Assembly: GCA_963849605.1 (NCBI GenBank)
Contig: CAWKHX010000002.1
Span: forward strand, 372,001-436,000
Length of the DNA stretch: 64,000 nucleotides
Direction of reading: 5' to 3'
Source of the DNA: DASPHG01 sp963849605
GTDB lineage: Bacteria; Actinomycetota; Thermoleophilia; Solirubrobacterales; Thermoleophilaceae
Part shown: piece by piece, positions 18,273-26,989 of the stretch
Layout of the letters: every line of letters starts with the position of its first letter
Position numbering within the stretch: position 1 is the stretch's first letter
The notes under the pieces: generated by a model
The model's database searches: none
Told to the model about the DNA's origin: nothing
The model's input: the letters and a program-made list of their open reading frames with translations, nothing else
Position numbers and translations under genes: made by a program

Positions 18273-18992
18273 GTGCCAGGACGGATCCTGATCTTCTTAT
18301 TAGCCGGCCTCGCGTGCGCCGCACCCGGGTGCTCGGACTCCGGCTCGAGCGCCGGACGGGACGCTCAGGGCGCCTCCACGGAGCCCGCCCCGCTCGCCCC
18401 GCGCCCGCAGGTTGTCCAGGCGCTGCCGCCCGGCGTGGAGGGGGACGTCGCGCCGCCGTCCGGTCCGGACATCCCGGAGCCCGACGTGCTGCCCGAGGAG
18501 CGCAAGCCGGCCGACATCGCCGCGACCGACGCCGAGCTCAAGCGCGACCTCGCGGCGTTCCGCCGTGCGCCGATCGGCACCGGGGGCGCCGCCGTCCTGC
18601 AGCCGGACGGAACCGCGTCGCCGCCGATCGAGGCGCCTGAGGTCGTCCAGGAGGTGATCACCGCGGGCAACCTGATCAGCAACAGCCCATACGTGTGGGG
18701 CGGCGGACACGGGCGCTGGCTCGACGACGGCTACGACTGCTCGGGCTCGGTCAGCTTCGCCCTCTTCGCCGGCGGCCTGGTGAGCTCGCCGCTCACCTCG
18801 GGCGCGTTCATCAACTGGGGCGAGCCGGGCCCCGGGCGCTGGATCACGATCTACACGAATCCCGGCCACGTCTATATGGTCGTTGCAGGACTCCGTTTCG
18901 ACACGAGCGGCCGGACCCGCCTCGGATCTCGCTGGCAACCCGAGATGAGGCCGTCCAGCGGCTTCGTGGTTCGGCACCCGGCTGGCCTATGA
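18273..18992 (+). CDS. Exported NlpC/P60-like protein, probable lipoprotein
   Basis: 239-aa protein from a GTG at 18273. The N-terminus ILIFLLAGLACAAPGCSD is a signal sequence with two candidate lipobox cysteines, followed by a Pro/Ala-rich linker of about 90 residues. The C-terminal domain shows a catalytic-type Cys in GYDCSGSVSFAL and a His in GHVYMVVAG, with SPYVWGGGH upstream, matching the NlpC/P60 or CHAP-like papain fold. Likely a cell-wall peptidase or amidase. The stop overlaps the next ATG (ATGA), so it is coupled to the receiver-domain gene. Confidence 0.78.
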   Translation: MPGRILIFLLAGLACAAPGCSDSGSSAGRDAQGASTEPAPLAPRPQVVQALPPGVEGDVAPPSGPDIPEPDVLPEERKPADIAATDAELKRDLAAFRRAPIGTGGAAVLQPDGTASPPIEAPEVVQEVITAGNLISNSPYVWGGGHGRWLDDGYDCSGSVSFALFAGGLVSSPLTSGAFINWGEPGPGRWITIYTNPGHVYMVVAGLRFDTSGRTRLGSRWQPEMRPSSGFVVRHPAGL

Positions 18993-19366
18993 ACCTCTCC
19001 GTCTACATCTGCGACAACTACGGCGCCCTCCGCGACCTGATGCGGTTCGCGCTCGAGGACGATGCGCGGATACAGGTGGTCGGCGAGGCCGAGGACGCGA
19101 TCACGTGCGTGCGCGAGTTGCCGGAGGCGCGCCCGGACGTGCTGGTGCTCGACCTGCGGATGCCGGGCGTGACCGGACTCGAGGCGGTGCCGGAGATCCG
19201 CGCCGCCTCGCCTGACACCCGGATCGTCGTGTACTCGCAGTACATCGACGACCGCACGGAGGCGGAGCTCGAGGAGGCCGGCGTCGAGGCGTGGCTCAAG
19301 AAGGACGAGGACCTGAACGAGCTCCGCGCGACCGTCCTAAGCGTCGGCGGGCTCAACCACGCCTAG
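18989..19366 (+). CDS. Single-domain response regulator receiver
   Basis: 125-aa receiver with no output domain. Phosphoacceptor Asp in VLVLDLRMPG (about residue 51), Ser in VVYSQY and Lys in WLKKDED; the acidic pair is reduced to CDN near the N-terminus. Such stand-alone receivers act through protein contacts. Start overlaps the lipoprotein stop. No histidine kinase is adjacent. Its stop overlaps the convergent cNMP-binding gene. Confidence 0.85.
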   Translation: MNLSVYICDNYGALRDLMRFALEDDARIQVVGEAEDAITCVRELPEARPDVLVLDLRMPGVTGLEAVPEIRAASPDTRIVVYSQYIDDRTEAELEEAGVEAWLKKDEDLNELRATVLSVGGLNHA

Positions 19367-19764
19367 TCGTCGTGCGGCCGCCGCTCCTCGATGGCGTGGT
19401 GGAGCTGCTCGATCGCCTCGGGCATGACCTTCTCGACGCGTGCCATGTCCCAGCCGGTCAGCGTGATCAGCTTCATCGGCGACGTCGCCTCGACGGTCGC
19501 CGTGCGGAAGGTCTTCTCGAGTAGGCCGATCTCTCCGAAGAAGTCGCCGGGCCCGAGCTCGGCGAGCGTCTCGCCCCCGCGCGTGACCTTCGCGGTGCCC
19601 TCCTCGATCGCGACGAACTGGTACGAGTAGTCGCCCTCGCGTACGAGCACGTTTCCCGGTTCCGCGGTCGCCTCCTCCGCGAACGGCGCGATCTGGCCCA
19701 GCTCCTCGTCCGAGAACTTCTCGAACAGCGGGATCGCCTTCAGCTTCGACGGGTCAAGTCCCAA
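19363..19764 (-). CDS. Cyclic nucleotide-binding (CAP_ED) domain protein without DNA-binding domain
   Basis: 133-aa protein made only of a cNMP-binding beta-barrel: about residues 10-110, with the phosphate-binding cassette region GDFFGEIGLLEKTFRTATV (PBC core GEIGLL...RTATV). It lacks the C-terminal HTH of Crp/Fnr regulators. TTG start at 19764 is strongly supported by GAGGAGG 5 nt upstream. Convergent with the receiver gene. May act as a cAMP or cGMP sensor through protein contacts. Confidence 0.85.
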   Translation of the reverse strand: MGLDPSKLKAIPLFEKFSDEELGQIAPFAEEATAEPGNVLVREGDYSYQFVAIEEGTAKVTRGGETLAELGPGDFFGEIGLLEKTFRTATVEATSPMKLITLTGWDMARVEKVMPEAIEQLHHAIEERRPHDD

Positions 19765-19817
19765 CGCTCCTCCTCAGGTCGCTGGAGCGACTCTATCCGG
19801 CCGGTAGGGTCCGGCCG

Positions 19818-21673
19818 ATGTGCGGCATCGCCGGTTGCGTTGCGCCGGCCGGTGAGGCGCCGGACCGCGCGGCGCTAGAACGGATGGGCGCGGCGCTCGC
19901 GCATCGCGGCCCGGACGACCAGGGGATCTCGATCGAGGGCAACGTGGGTCTCGTCAACCGGCGGCTCGCGATCGTGGACCCGACCCCGGCCGGTCACCAG
20001 CCAATGGTCCATCGGGACGGGCGTTGGGCCCTCACGTACAACGGCGAGGTCTTCAACCACCTGGAGCTGAGACGGGAGCTCGAGCCGGCCTCCTGGCACG
20101 GCCACTCGGACACCGAGACCGTGCTCGAGGCTTTCGCGCGGTGGGGCGACGACGCGCCGGCCCGCTTCAACGGCCTGTTCGGCCTGGCGGCGCTCGACCG
20201 CGACGGCGGACGGCTGTTCCTCGCGCGCGACCGCTGGGGCGTCAAGCCGCTCTACTGGGCACGGCATCGCGGCGCGCTGTGGTTCGCCAGCGAGATGGGC
20301 GCCCTGTTTGCCGCCGGGGTGCCGAGCCTGGCGCAGCCCGACGTCGTCGCCCACGCGGTCGTCCACGGCTGGGCCAACGGCCGCGCGACGCCGCTCGCGG
20401 GGATCGAGCGCGTGCTGCCCGGGACGGCGCTCGCCGTCGACCTCCAGACGCTGGCCACCACCGAGCGGCGGTGGTTCGACCCGGCAACGCTCGTCGACCG
20501 CGAGCGGCTGGCCGCGCTCGCGCGCGAGCCGCGCGCCGCGCTGGCCGGCATGGTCGAGGACGAGCTTCGCCGCGCCGTCAGGCGGCGGCTGATGGCGGAC
20601 GTGCCGGTGGGAACGTTCCTCTCCGGCGGGATCGACTCGAGCCTCGTGACGGCGTTCGTCCGGGACGAGCAGCCCGGCGTGGTCGCGTTCAACGCGTCGG
20701 TCACCGACCAGCCGGACGACGACGAGCATCCCTTCGCGACCCGGAGTCGCGCGCCACCTGGGCGTCGAGCTCGAGACGGTCGCGATGTCCGCGGCCACGT
20801 GGCGCGCGGACTTCGTGGAGGCGGTGCGGCACAACGAGTACCCGCTGATGCACGAGAGCTCGGTGCCGATGTTCCAGATCGCCTCACTCGCCCGGTCGGG
20901 CGGCGTCAAGGCGCTCCTGTCGGGCGAGGGGGCCGACGAGCTCTTCGGCGGGCTACGGCTTCCTCCACGCCGACCTGTATGTCGGGTACCTGCGGGCGAA
21001 TCGGCGTTTCGGCACGCTCGCCCGTCTCGCCGCCGCGAAGCTGCGTCGCGACGGGCCTGCCGGCCTACTCCGGCGGCAGCCCGGCGAGCCGCCTCCGGTG
21101 GTGGCGCCGGAGGGGTCGGCCGCCAGCGTCGAATTCGACCGTGAGGCGGCGCGACGGGCGGACGAGGCGTACGCGATGCACGACACGGAGCGCCGCGCCC
21201 TGGAGGCGGAGCTCCTGCGCGAGCTCTCGACCTACCTGCCGCACCTCCTCAACCGGCAGGACAAGAACACGATGCAGGCGTCGATCGAGACGCGCGTGCC
21301 GTTCCTCGACCCGAACCTGGCCGCGCTCGCGCTGTGCCTGCCGCTCGAGGCGCGCATGGAGCCCGGGCGCAAGGGGTTGCTGCGCGACCTCGCGGACCGC
21401 CACCTGCCGCGCGAGGTCGCGCGCCGCCAGAAACGGGGGTTCGGGTTCGACGTGCGCCGCTACATCGAGCCCGCCGCGCGCCCCGAGTTCCTGCTGGACG
21501 GCGCGCTGCGCGAGCTGCTCGGCGTCGAGCGCGAGCAGTGGAGGGCCGCGACGGTGCCGGCTCCGAGCGCCGCGCAGGCGCTCCGGCTGTGGTCGGGCGA
21601 GGTCTGGTGCCGCGTCGTGCTCGAGCGCCAGTCGACCGACGAGGTCGAGGCCGAGCTCTGGCGGTCAGGCTGA
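19818..21673 (+). CDS. asnB: Asparagine synthetase B-type (glutamine-hydrolysing), two frameshifts
   Basis: Begins MCGIAGCV with the N-terminal nucleophile Cys of class II glutamine amidotransferases. The synthetase domain has the ATP pyrophosphatase loop SGGIDSSLVTAF (about residues 273-284). The frame shifts twice by +1: near 20743-20746 (before HLGVELETV) and near 20953 (GEGADELFGG then YGFLHADLY). The third frame runs to the stop at 21673 and contains the conserved TRVPFLDP and KRGFGFDV blocks. Together they make one normal AsnB of about 618 residues, so the shifts look like sequence errors. Such AsnB homologues also act in peptidoglycan or secondary-metabolite amidation. Confidence 0.88.
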
Positions 21674-22747
21674 GGCGGGTGCGAACGCGGCGTCCTGCTC
21701 GTGTTCGCGGTAGAAGCGCACCATCGGCCCGACGTACTCCTCGAAGCGCGGGCAGCGCAATCCCTGGGCGGCGAGCAGGTCGCTCGCGCGACGGGTGTCG
21801 AACCGAACCGGATGGTTCAGGTACTTGATCGACTCGCGCGGGGCGCCGCCGAACATGCTGCGGACCGCCTCGAACCGCAGCGCGCTCTCGACGAGCCACG
21901 GCGGCAGGCGGTAGCCGGGCTCGCGTCCGGCGTACTCGCGCGCGAGCAGCGTCAACAGCTCGCTCGCAGTGACAGGCTCCGGATCGACCAGGTGCAGCGT
22001 CTCGCCCACGGCCTCGGCCGACTGCGATCCGGCCAGCAGCGCGTTGACCACGAAGTCGACGGGGACGACGTTGAACGTCGCCGCGGCGCGGCCGAACTGG
22101 GGGATCGGCATACCCCGGGCCTCGGCGTAGGAGACCACGCGCAACATGTAGTAGGGCCCGTCGAACTTCTGGGTCTCCCCCGTGTTCGAGTCGCCGACCA
22201 CGATCGCCGGGCGGTAGATCGTCGTGGGTACCTCGTCGAGCGCGTCGCGGACCCATACCTCCGCCTGGAACTTCGTCGACTCGTAGTGGTTCTTGAACGC
22301 CTGGCCGAGCGTCAGCTCGTGCTCGTAGACAACGCCGGTGCGACGCCCGGCCACGTAGGCGGTGCTGACGTAGTTCAGCCGCTCGAGGCGCTCGCACGCA
22401 GCGCATAGCTCGAGCACGTTGCCGGTGCCGTCCACGTTCACGCGCTGGGCGAGCTCGAGCGGTACCGCCAGGTTGTAGATCGCAGCCAGGTGGAAGGCGC
22501 TCGTCGTCTCGGCCGTCAGCCGCTCCCAATCGGCATCCGCGAGCCCGAGCCTGCGCTCGGCGATGTCGCCGCCGAGCACCTCGATGCGGTCGGCCCCGAT
22601 CTCCGCGGCTGCGGCGCGCGCGCTGTCGACCATGCGCGGCTCGACCAGCGCGGCCACCCTCAGCTCGGCGTCCTCCGCAAGCAGGCGCGCCACGAGCCGG
22701 CGGCCGATGAACCCTGGAAAACCTGTGAGGAACGCGAGCTTCGCCAC
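21665..22747 (-). CDS. Extended SDR, fatty acyl-CoA reductase-like (NAD-binding_4)
   Basis: 360-aa extended short-chain dehydrogenase. Nucleotide-binding motif TGFPGFIGRRL (about residues 8-18) and active site YESTK (Tyr-xxx-Lys, about residues 179-183), with NVDGTGNVLELC as in the thioester-reductase/male-sterility subgroup. That subgroup usually reduces acyl-CoA or acyl-carrier thioesters. No carrier or synthetase lies next to it. Convergent with asnB, overlapping by 9 nt. Confidence 0.82.
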   Translation of the reverse strand: MAKLAFLTGFPGFIGRRLVARLLAEDAELRVAALVEPRMVDSARAAAAEIGADRIEVLGGDIAERRLGLADADWERLTAETTSAFHLAAIYNLAVPLELAQRVNVDGTGNVLELCAACERLERLNYVSTAYVAGRRTGVVYEHELTLGQAFKNHYESTKFQAEVWVRDALDEVPTTIYRPAIVVGDSNTGETQKFDGPYYMLRVVSYAEARGMPIPQFGRAAATFNVVPVDFVVNALLAGSQSAEAVGETLHLVDPEPVTASELLTLLAREYAGREPGYRLPPWLVESALRFEAVRSMFGGAPRESIKYLNHPVRFDTRRASDLLAAQGLRCPRFEEYVGPMVRFYREHEQDAAFAPASA

Positions 22748-22814
22748 GACGGGCGGCCGAGCCTAGAGAAATCCGCGCCAGCTTTTCGCGCTTCGAGCGT
22801 TAAGTGTCTTACCG

Positions 22815-24341
22815 ATGCGGCTCTTCGGACTCATCGTGCTCGTGCTCGCGCTGCTCGCTGCGCCTGCCTACGCCGCGCCCGCGGCGAAGTACGAGGTCGG
22901 CATCGCCACCCGCTCGATCAGCCCCGATCCGGACGGCACGTTCGCCGGCCAGCCCGTCTACCTGGGCGGGTACGGGATCGGCGGCGGGTCGCCGGTGCTC
23001 GCGGGCCGCGCAGCGAGCGGCGTCCTCGGCGAGGGACCGTCGGTGCGCGCCTTCGCGGTCTCCGACGGTGCGCACGCGTTCGCGATCGCCGACATCGAGA
23101 CGCAGGGATGGTTCGCGGCGACGAAGAACGGCCCCTACGGGCTGATCGACATGCGCAAGGCGGTCGAGGAAGCCACCGGCGGCGCGCTGCCTGCCGAGAG
23201 CGTCGTCGTCCAGAGCGACCACAGCCACGGCGGCGCCGACACGATCGGCGTCTGGGGCGGCGTCCCCGACGAGTACATGGCGTTCATGAAGGACCAGACC
23301 GTTGCGGCGATCGTCGAGGCGTTCGGGACGATGCAGCCCGGCACGCTCTGGTACGGCACCGCACCCGGACGCGACCTGCTCTCGAACCAGTTCGACTACG
23401 ACGCCGCGAACGCGGTCGTCGACTCGGACGTGCGCGTGCTGCAGGCGCGCGACAAGAAGAAGAGGCCGTTCGCGACGCTGCTCAACTTCTCCGCGCACAG
23501 CACCGTGCTCGGATCCGGCAACACGAAGATCACCGGTGACTGGCCGCAGCGCGCGAACCCGCTGCTGGAGAAGCGGTTCGGCGGCGAGGCGATGACGGTC
23601 ATGGCCACGCTCGGGCGCACCCAGCCCGCCGACCGCGGCTGCCCCGACCCGGCGCTGACGGACGACGCCGGCGAGCTCTGCAAGCTCGACGAGTACGCGG
23701 GCCGCGTCGTCAATCGCGCGGCCGAGGCCGTCGCCAATGCGCAGCAGATCAAGGGCAACCCGCTCGTCGCGGCGCGCTCGTACCTGGTCGAGGACGTGAC
23801 GTCGAACGCGCTGCTCCTGGGCATGCTCTACGGCGGCGACGCCGCGGGCATCCCGATCAACCGCTCGATGGCGCCGCCGTGGCTCGCCGGGAATGTGCTC
23901 GGCACGATCACGGCGAGCGCGCGCATCGGCGACGTGCTGCTGTCCTCGGGCCCGGGCGAGATGTACCCGCAGATCGCGCTGAAGGTCGCCGACACCGTTC
24001 CCGCGCGCGGCCATATGACCGCTGGGCTCGCGAACGACCAGCTCGGCTACCTGATCGCTCCGTACGAGGCGTACCCGGAGCCGATCCGGCGGTCGTTCTT
24101 CAACTACGAGGGCGACGAGGTCTCGCCGATCGACAACGACAACTACTTCTTCAACGTCTCGCACACGATGGGCGAGCGGGTCACGTGCTCGCTGCTTCGC
24201 GGTGCCGGCGAGGTCTTCGACGCCGGCTCGGCGTACCGCGACAGCTACGACCGCTGCGCGACGTTCCCGAACGACAGCGCGCTCGAGCACGGCTCGGACG
24301 TCGCGCTCTCGGACCTGCCCAACCCGGACGTGACGCCGTAG
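22815..24341 (+). CDS. Secreted neutral-ceramidase-like protein
   Basis: 508-aa protein with a signal peptide (about residues 1-20, LVLALLAAPAYA). It has the overall layout of the neutral/alkaline non-lysosomal ceramidase fold: N-terminal KYEVGIATRSISPD, a metal-binding QSDHSHGGAD (about residues 137-146), a further LNFSAHSTVLG His, and the late SSGPGEMYPQIA block. Where classical enzymes have a GD-SP-N serine motif, this protein reads ATLGRTQPADRG, so the catalytic serine may be displaced or lost. Substrate unknown. Confidence 0.65.
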   Translation: MRLFGLIVLVLALLAAPAYAAPAAKYEVGIATRSISPDPDGTFAGQPVYLGGYGIGGGSPVLAGRAASGVLGEGPSVRAFAVSDGAHAFAIADIETQGWFAATKNGPYGLIDMRKAVEEATGGALPAESVVVQSDHSHGGADTIGVWGGVPDEYMAFMKDQTVAAIVEAFGTMQPGTLWYGTAPGRDLLSNQFDYDAANAVVDSDVRVLQARDKKKRPFATLLNFSAHSTVLGSGNTKITGDWPQRANPLLEKRFGGEAMTVMATLGRTQPADRGCPDPALTDDAGELCKLDEYAGRVVNRAAEAVANAQQIKGNPLVAARSYLVEDVTSNALLLGMLYGGDAAGIPINRSMAPPWLAGNVLGTITASARIGDVLLSSGPGEMYPQIALKVADTVPARGHMTAGLANDQLGYLIAPYEAYPEPIRRSFFNYEGDEVSPIDNDNYFFNVSHTMGERVTCSLLRGAGEVFDAGSAYRDSYDRCATFPNDSALEHGSDVALSDLPNPDVTP

Positions 24342-24366
24342 TCGACGGGGCCGTAGGGTCCCGGCG

Positions 24367-25137
24367 ATGAACGACGAACCCGCTGTCCTGACCGAGCGGC
24401 GCGATCGCGTCCTGCTCATCACGCTCAATCGGCCCGAGGTGCGCAACGCCGTCAACGGGGCCCTCGCGGAGGGCGTCGCGGCCGCAATGGACGAGCTCGA
24501 CTCCGACAGCGACCTGTCGGTCGGGATCCTGACCGGCGCGGGCGGGTTCTTCTCCGCGGGGATGGACCTCGGCGCGTTCGTGAAGGGAGAGTCGCCGTAC
24601 GTCGGCGACCGCGGCTTCGCCGGCATCACCCGGCGTGCGTCGGAGAAGCCGCTGATCGCCGCGATCGAGGGCTTCGCGGTCGCCGGCGGCCTGGAGATCG
24701 CGCTGTCGTGCGACCTGATCGTCGCGGCGGAGGGCGCCAAGCTCGGCATTCCCGAGTCGAAGCGATCGCTGGTCGCGGCGGGCGGGGCGCTGCTGCACCT
24801 TCCGCGCCGGATGCCCTACCACGCCGTGATGGAGCTGGCCCTGACGGGCGACATGGTGCCGGCGGAGCGCTTCCACGAGTTCGGCGTGGTCAACCGGCTG
24901 GCGGCGCCCGGCTCCGCGGTGGACGTGGCGCTCGAGCTGGCCGAGGCGATCGGCCGCAACGGGCCGCTGTCACTGATCGCCTCCAAGCGGATCCTCCAGG
25001 AGCAGTTCGACTGGTCGTCCGAGGAGATGTGGGACAAGCAGGGCGCGATCGCGGGGCCCGTCATGACGTCTGAGGACGCCAAGGAGGGCGCGTCCGCGTT
25101 CAAGGAGAAGCGCGAGCCCCGCTGGCAGGGCCGCTGA
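24367..25137 (+). CDS. Enoyl-CoA hydratase/isomerase (crotonase) family protein
   Basis: 256 aa. Typical crotonase features: oxyanion-hole segments ILTGAGGFFSAGMDL and IEGFAVAGGLEIALSCD, and the second Glu region GIPESKRSLV. An 'AGGLE' Glu and the later 'PES' Glu correspond to the two catalytic acids of hydratases. Acts on CoA thioesters in fatty-acid or aromatic degradation; the exact substrate is not readable. Followed by a strong terminator, so it is probably the end of a short transcript. Confidence 0.9.
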   Translation: MNDEPAVLTERRDRVLLITLNRPEVRNAVNGALAEGVAAAMDELDSDSDLSVGILTGAGGFFSAGMDLGAFVKGESPYVGDRGFAGITRRASEKPLIAAIEGFAVAGGLEIALSCDLIVAAEGAKLGIPESKRSLVAAGGALLHLPRRMPYHAVMELALTGDMVPAERFHEFGVVNRLAAPGSAVDVALELAEAIGRNGPLSLIASKRILQEQFDWSSEEMWDKQGAIAGPVMTSEDAKEGASAFKEKREPRWQGR

Positions 25138-25139
25138 GC

Positions 25140-25158
25140 GCCCGTCCGCGGGCCTTTT
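25140..25158 (+). terminator. Rho-independent terminator after the crotonase gene
   Basis: GCCCG-TCCG-CGGGC with a UNCG-type tetraloop followed by CTTTT, starting 3 nt after the crotonase stop. A second T-rich element (GACG-n4-CGTC then six T at 25194-25199) follows about 25 nt later and could be a backup. Confidence 0.8.
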
Positions 25159-25277
25159 ACAGCGGTACGCGCAAGTTTTTGACGCGGGCGTCGTTTTTTC
25201 CCGGTAACCCCGGTGGGGCTGGCGCGACTCGCGCATCCGGGGGATACCGACATTGACCGACCCACCAGGAGGAACAC

Positions 25278-25877
25278 GTGAAACTGAAGGCTCTGTTGAT
25301 CACCGCCGCAGCGGTGGCTGTGGCGGTCCCAACCGTCGCGGGAGCGGCGCAGGGCGGGACCACTCGTGACGCGATCACGGGCGGCGGCCAGGCGTTCTTC
25401 GCCACTGGAGGCGAGACCCAGGCAGGCGCGGGCGACACGGTCGCGTTCACGGCCAAGCGCGAGAGGGGTACCGAGGGCACGGCGTCCGACGCCGCTGTCG
25501 GCCAGATCCAGGTGAACCGGCGTACGACGAGCCAGGTCAAGTTCCACGGCACGTTCGATTGCCTCGTCGTCAACGGCGAGCCGAACTCGGGCGCCGGCAT
25601 GGCGTGGGCTTCCGGCGAGAGCCGGGACGGCACGCCGTTCCAGCTGTACGTCGAGGACGGCGGCAAGGGCCAGATGGAGCGCAACGACATGATCATGTTG
25701 TTCGTGGGTGACGAGACCCAGGACGGCGACGGTCCGTGCGGGTTCGAGGACACCGACACGGACAGCATCTCGCTGAGCCGCGGCAACGTCCAGGTCCGCA
25801 ACAGGGACACCTCGGAGGACGCCGAGGAGGACTCGAACAGCGAGCCGGCGAGCGCGCTGTCGTTCCTCGGCCTCTAG
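25278..25877 (+). CDS. Small secreted protein of unknown function
   Basis: 199-aa exported protein; GTG at 25278 fixed by AGGAGG 5 nt upstream. Signal peptide about residues 1-23 (KLKALLITAAAVAVAVPTVA). The mature part shows GGQAFFATGG, AGAGDTVAFTAKR, a Cys in GTFDCLVVNG and a second Cys in DGPCGFEDTD, then an acidic low-complexity tail (SEDAEEDSNSE). The layout resembles actinobacterial secreted proteins with a small beta-barrel and one disulphide (post-COAP-1-like), but I do not assign a family. Followed by a strong terminator. Confidence 0.75.
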   Translation: MKLKALLITAAAVAVAVPTVAGAAQGGTTRDAITGGGQAFFATGGETQAGAGDTVAFTAKRERGTEGTASDAAVGQIQVNRRTTSQVKFHGTFDCLVVNGEPNSGAGMAWASGESRDGTPFQLYVEDGGKGQMERNDMIMLFVGDETQDGDGPCGFEDTDTDSISLSRGNVQVRNRDTSEDAEEDSNSEPASALSFLGL

Positions 25878-25887
25878 TCCGAAGACG

Positions 25888-26331
25888 TCAGTCAGCAGTA
25901 TCCGAGCGCCCTGGGCTTTCGCCCGGGGCGCTCGTCTTTGCGCCGCGCTCGCGCAGCCAGCGCCCCTCCCACTCCGACGGCTCGAACGTCGGCGGGCCGC
26001 CGAAGCTGAGGACGGTCGTGCCCGCCTCGGCGGCGACGGCGTGGCGGTGGGACTCGGGGTCCGGGATGAAGACGTATGTGCCGGCCGGCGCGTCGAAGCG
26101 GTCGCCGTCGACCGTGAACTCGGCCCGTCCGCGCGCGACGAAGTAGAGCTCCTGATGGTCCGCTCCCTCCTCGGTGTGCGGCTCGACCACGTCCTCCCCC
26201 TCCGCGCCCGCGATGTACGCGTTGCAGCCGAAGGCGCGGACGTCGAGCGTCGCCCTGACGGGCAGCCAGGTCAGGGTGTCCGGGCCCTGAAGGTGCTCGA
26301 TGTCGTCGAGGTGGACGACCTTGTGCGCCAT
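25888..26331 (-). CDS. Cupin-domain protein
   Basis: 147-aa single cupin. Conserved cupin motif 1 as EGADHQELYFVARGRAEF and motif 2 as PDPESHRHAVAA, with metal-binding His and Glu positions present. Probably a small-molecule binding or dioxygenase-like protein; function not assignable. The last about 15 residues (GESPGRSDTAD) are encoded by the terminator of the convergent secreted gene. Divergent from folE: the two ATGs are 27 nt apart, so their promoters overlap. Confidence 0.8.
   Translation of the reverse strand: MAHKVVHLDDIEHLQGPDTLTWLPVRATLDVRAFGCNAYIAGAEGEDVVEPHTEEGADHQELYFVARGRAEFTVDGDRFDAPAGTYVFIPDPESHRHAVAAEAGTTVLSFGGPPTFEPSEWEGRWLRERGAKTSAPGESPGRSDTAD
25904..25933. terminator. Long terminator hairpin overlapping the cupin 3' end
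   Basis: GAGCGCCC / GGGCGCTC outer stem enclosing GGGC-TTTC-GCCC, followed by GTCTTT. It lies 26 nt after the secreted-protein stop and inside the last codons of the convergent cupin gene. Confidence 0.75.
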
Positions 26332-26358
26332 CGCGCGCAGACTAGTCTTCCTATTCGC

Positions 26359-26985
26359 ATGAGCGATGAGTCCCGATCGAACGGCAGCCACGAGTTTCGG
26401 CTCGAGGGCGCTCCGACGCAGGTCGTCGACGCGACCCGCTTCGACCGCGCGCGCGCCGTCGCCGCCGCCACCGAGCTGCTCGAAGCCCTCGGCGCCGACC
26501 TCGACACGAGCAGCCTCGCCCAGACGCCCGAGCGGATGGTGGACGCCTACATCGAGCAGCTCACGCCGCAGCCGTTCCGCGCGACCACGTTCCCGAACGA
26601 CGGGGGTTACGACGAGCTCGTCGTCGCCCGCGAGATCGAGTTCCACTCGCTCTGCGAGCACCACCTGCTGCCGTTCGTCGGCGTCGCGCACGTCGCGTAC
26701 CTGCCCGGCGAGCGCATCGTGGGGCTGTCGAAGCTCGCGCGCGTCGTCGAGTACTACGCGCGCGCGCTCCAGGTACAGGAGCGGCTGACCGTCCAGATCG
26801 CCGACTGGCTCGAGCGCGAGCTGGAACCGCGCGGCGTCGGGGTCGTGCTCGAGGCCGAGCACATGTGCATGACGCTCCGCGGCGTTCAGAAGCCCGGCAC
26901 GAAGACGGTGACGTCCGCGCTGCATGGACTCGTGCGCGACGACCCGCGCACGCGCCAGGAGTTCCTGACGCTCACCCGCGGCTGA
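26359..26985 (+). CDS. folE: GTP cyclohydrolase I
   Basis: 208 aa. Converts GTP to dihydroneopterin triphosphate, the first step of folate/pterin synthesis. Zinc ligands Cys and His in SLCEHHLLPF (about residues 95-104) and the second Cys in HMCMTLRGVQKPG (about 170-182) are intact, and GERIVGLSKLARVVE is typical. ATG at 26359. Not linked to other folate genes here; folC is about 20 kb away. Confidence 0.95.
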   Translation: MSDESRSNGSHEFRLEGAPTQVVDATRFDRARAVAAATELLEALGADLDTSSLAQTPERMVDAYIEQLTPQPFRATTFPNDGGYDELVVAREIEFHSLCEHHLLPFVGVAHVAYLPGERIVGLSKLARVVEYYARALQVQERLTVQIADWLERELEPRGVGVVLEAEHMCMTLRGVQKPGTKTVTSALHGLVRDDPRTRQEFLTLTRG

Positions 26986-26989
26986 GCGG

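Noticed and set aside
20743..20953. Programmed frameshifting in asnB (and the other shifted genes)
   Set aside because: No slippery heptamer with a downstream pseudoknot, and the shifts affect unrelated families with mostly +1 insertions. Sequence error is the simpler reading.
25181..25200. Second Rho-independent terminator after the crotonase
   Set aside because: The stem is only 4 bp despite six T. It is mentioned as possible backup but not listed separately.
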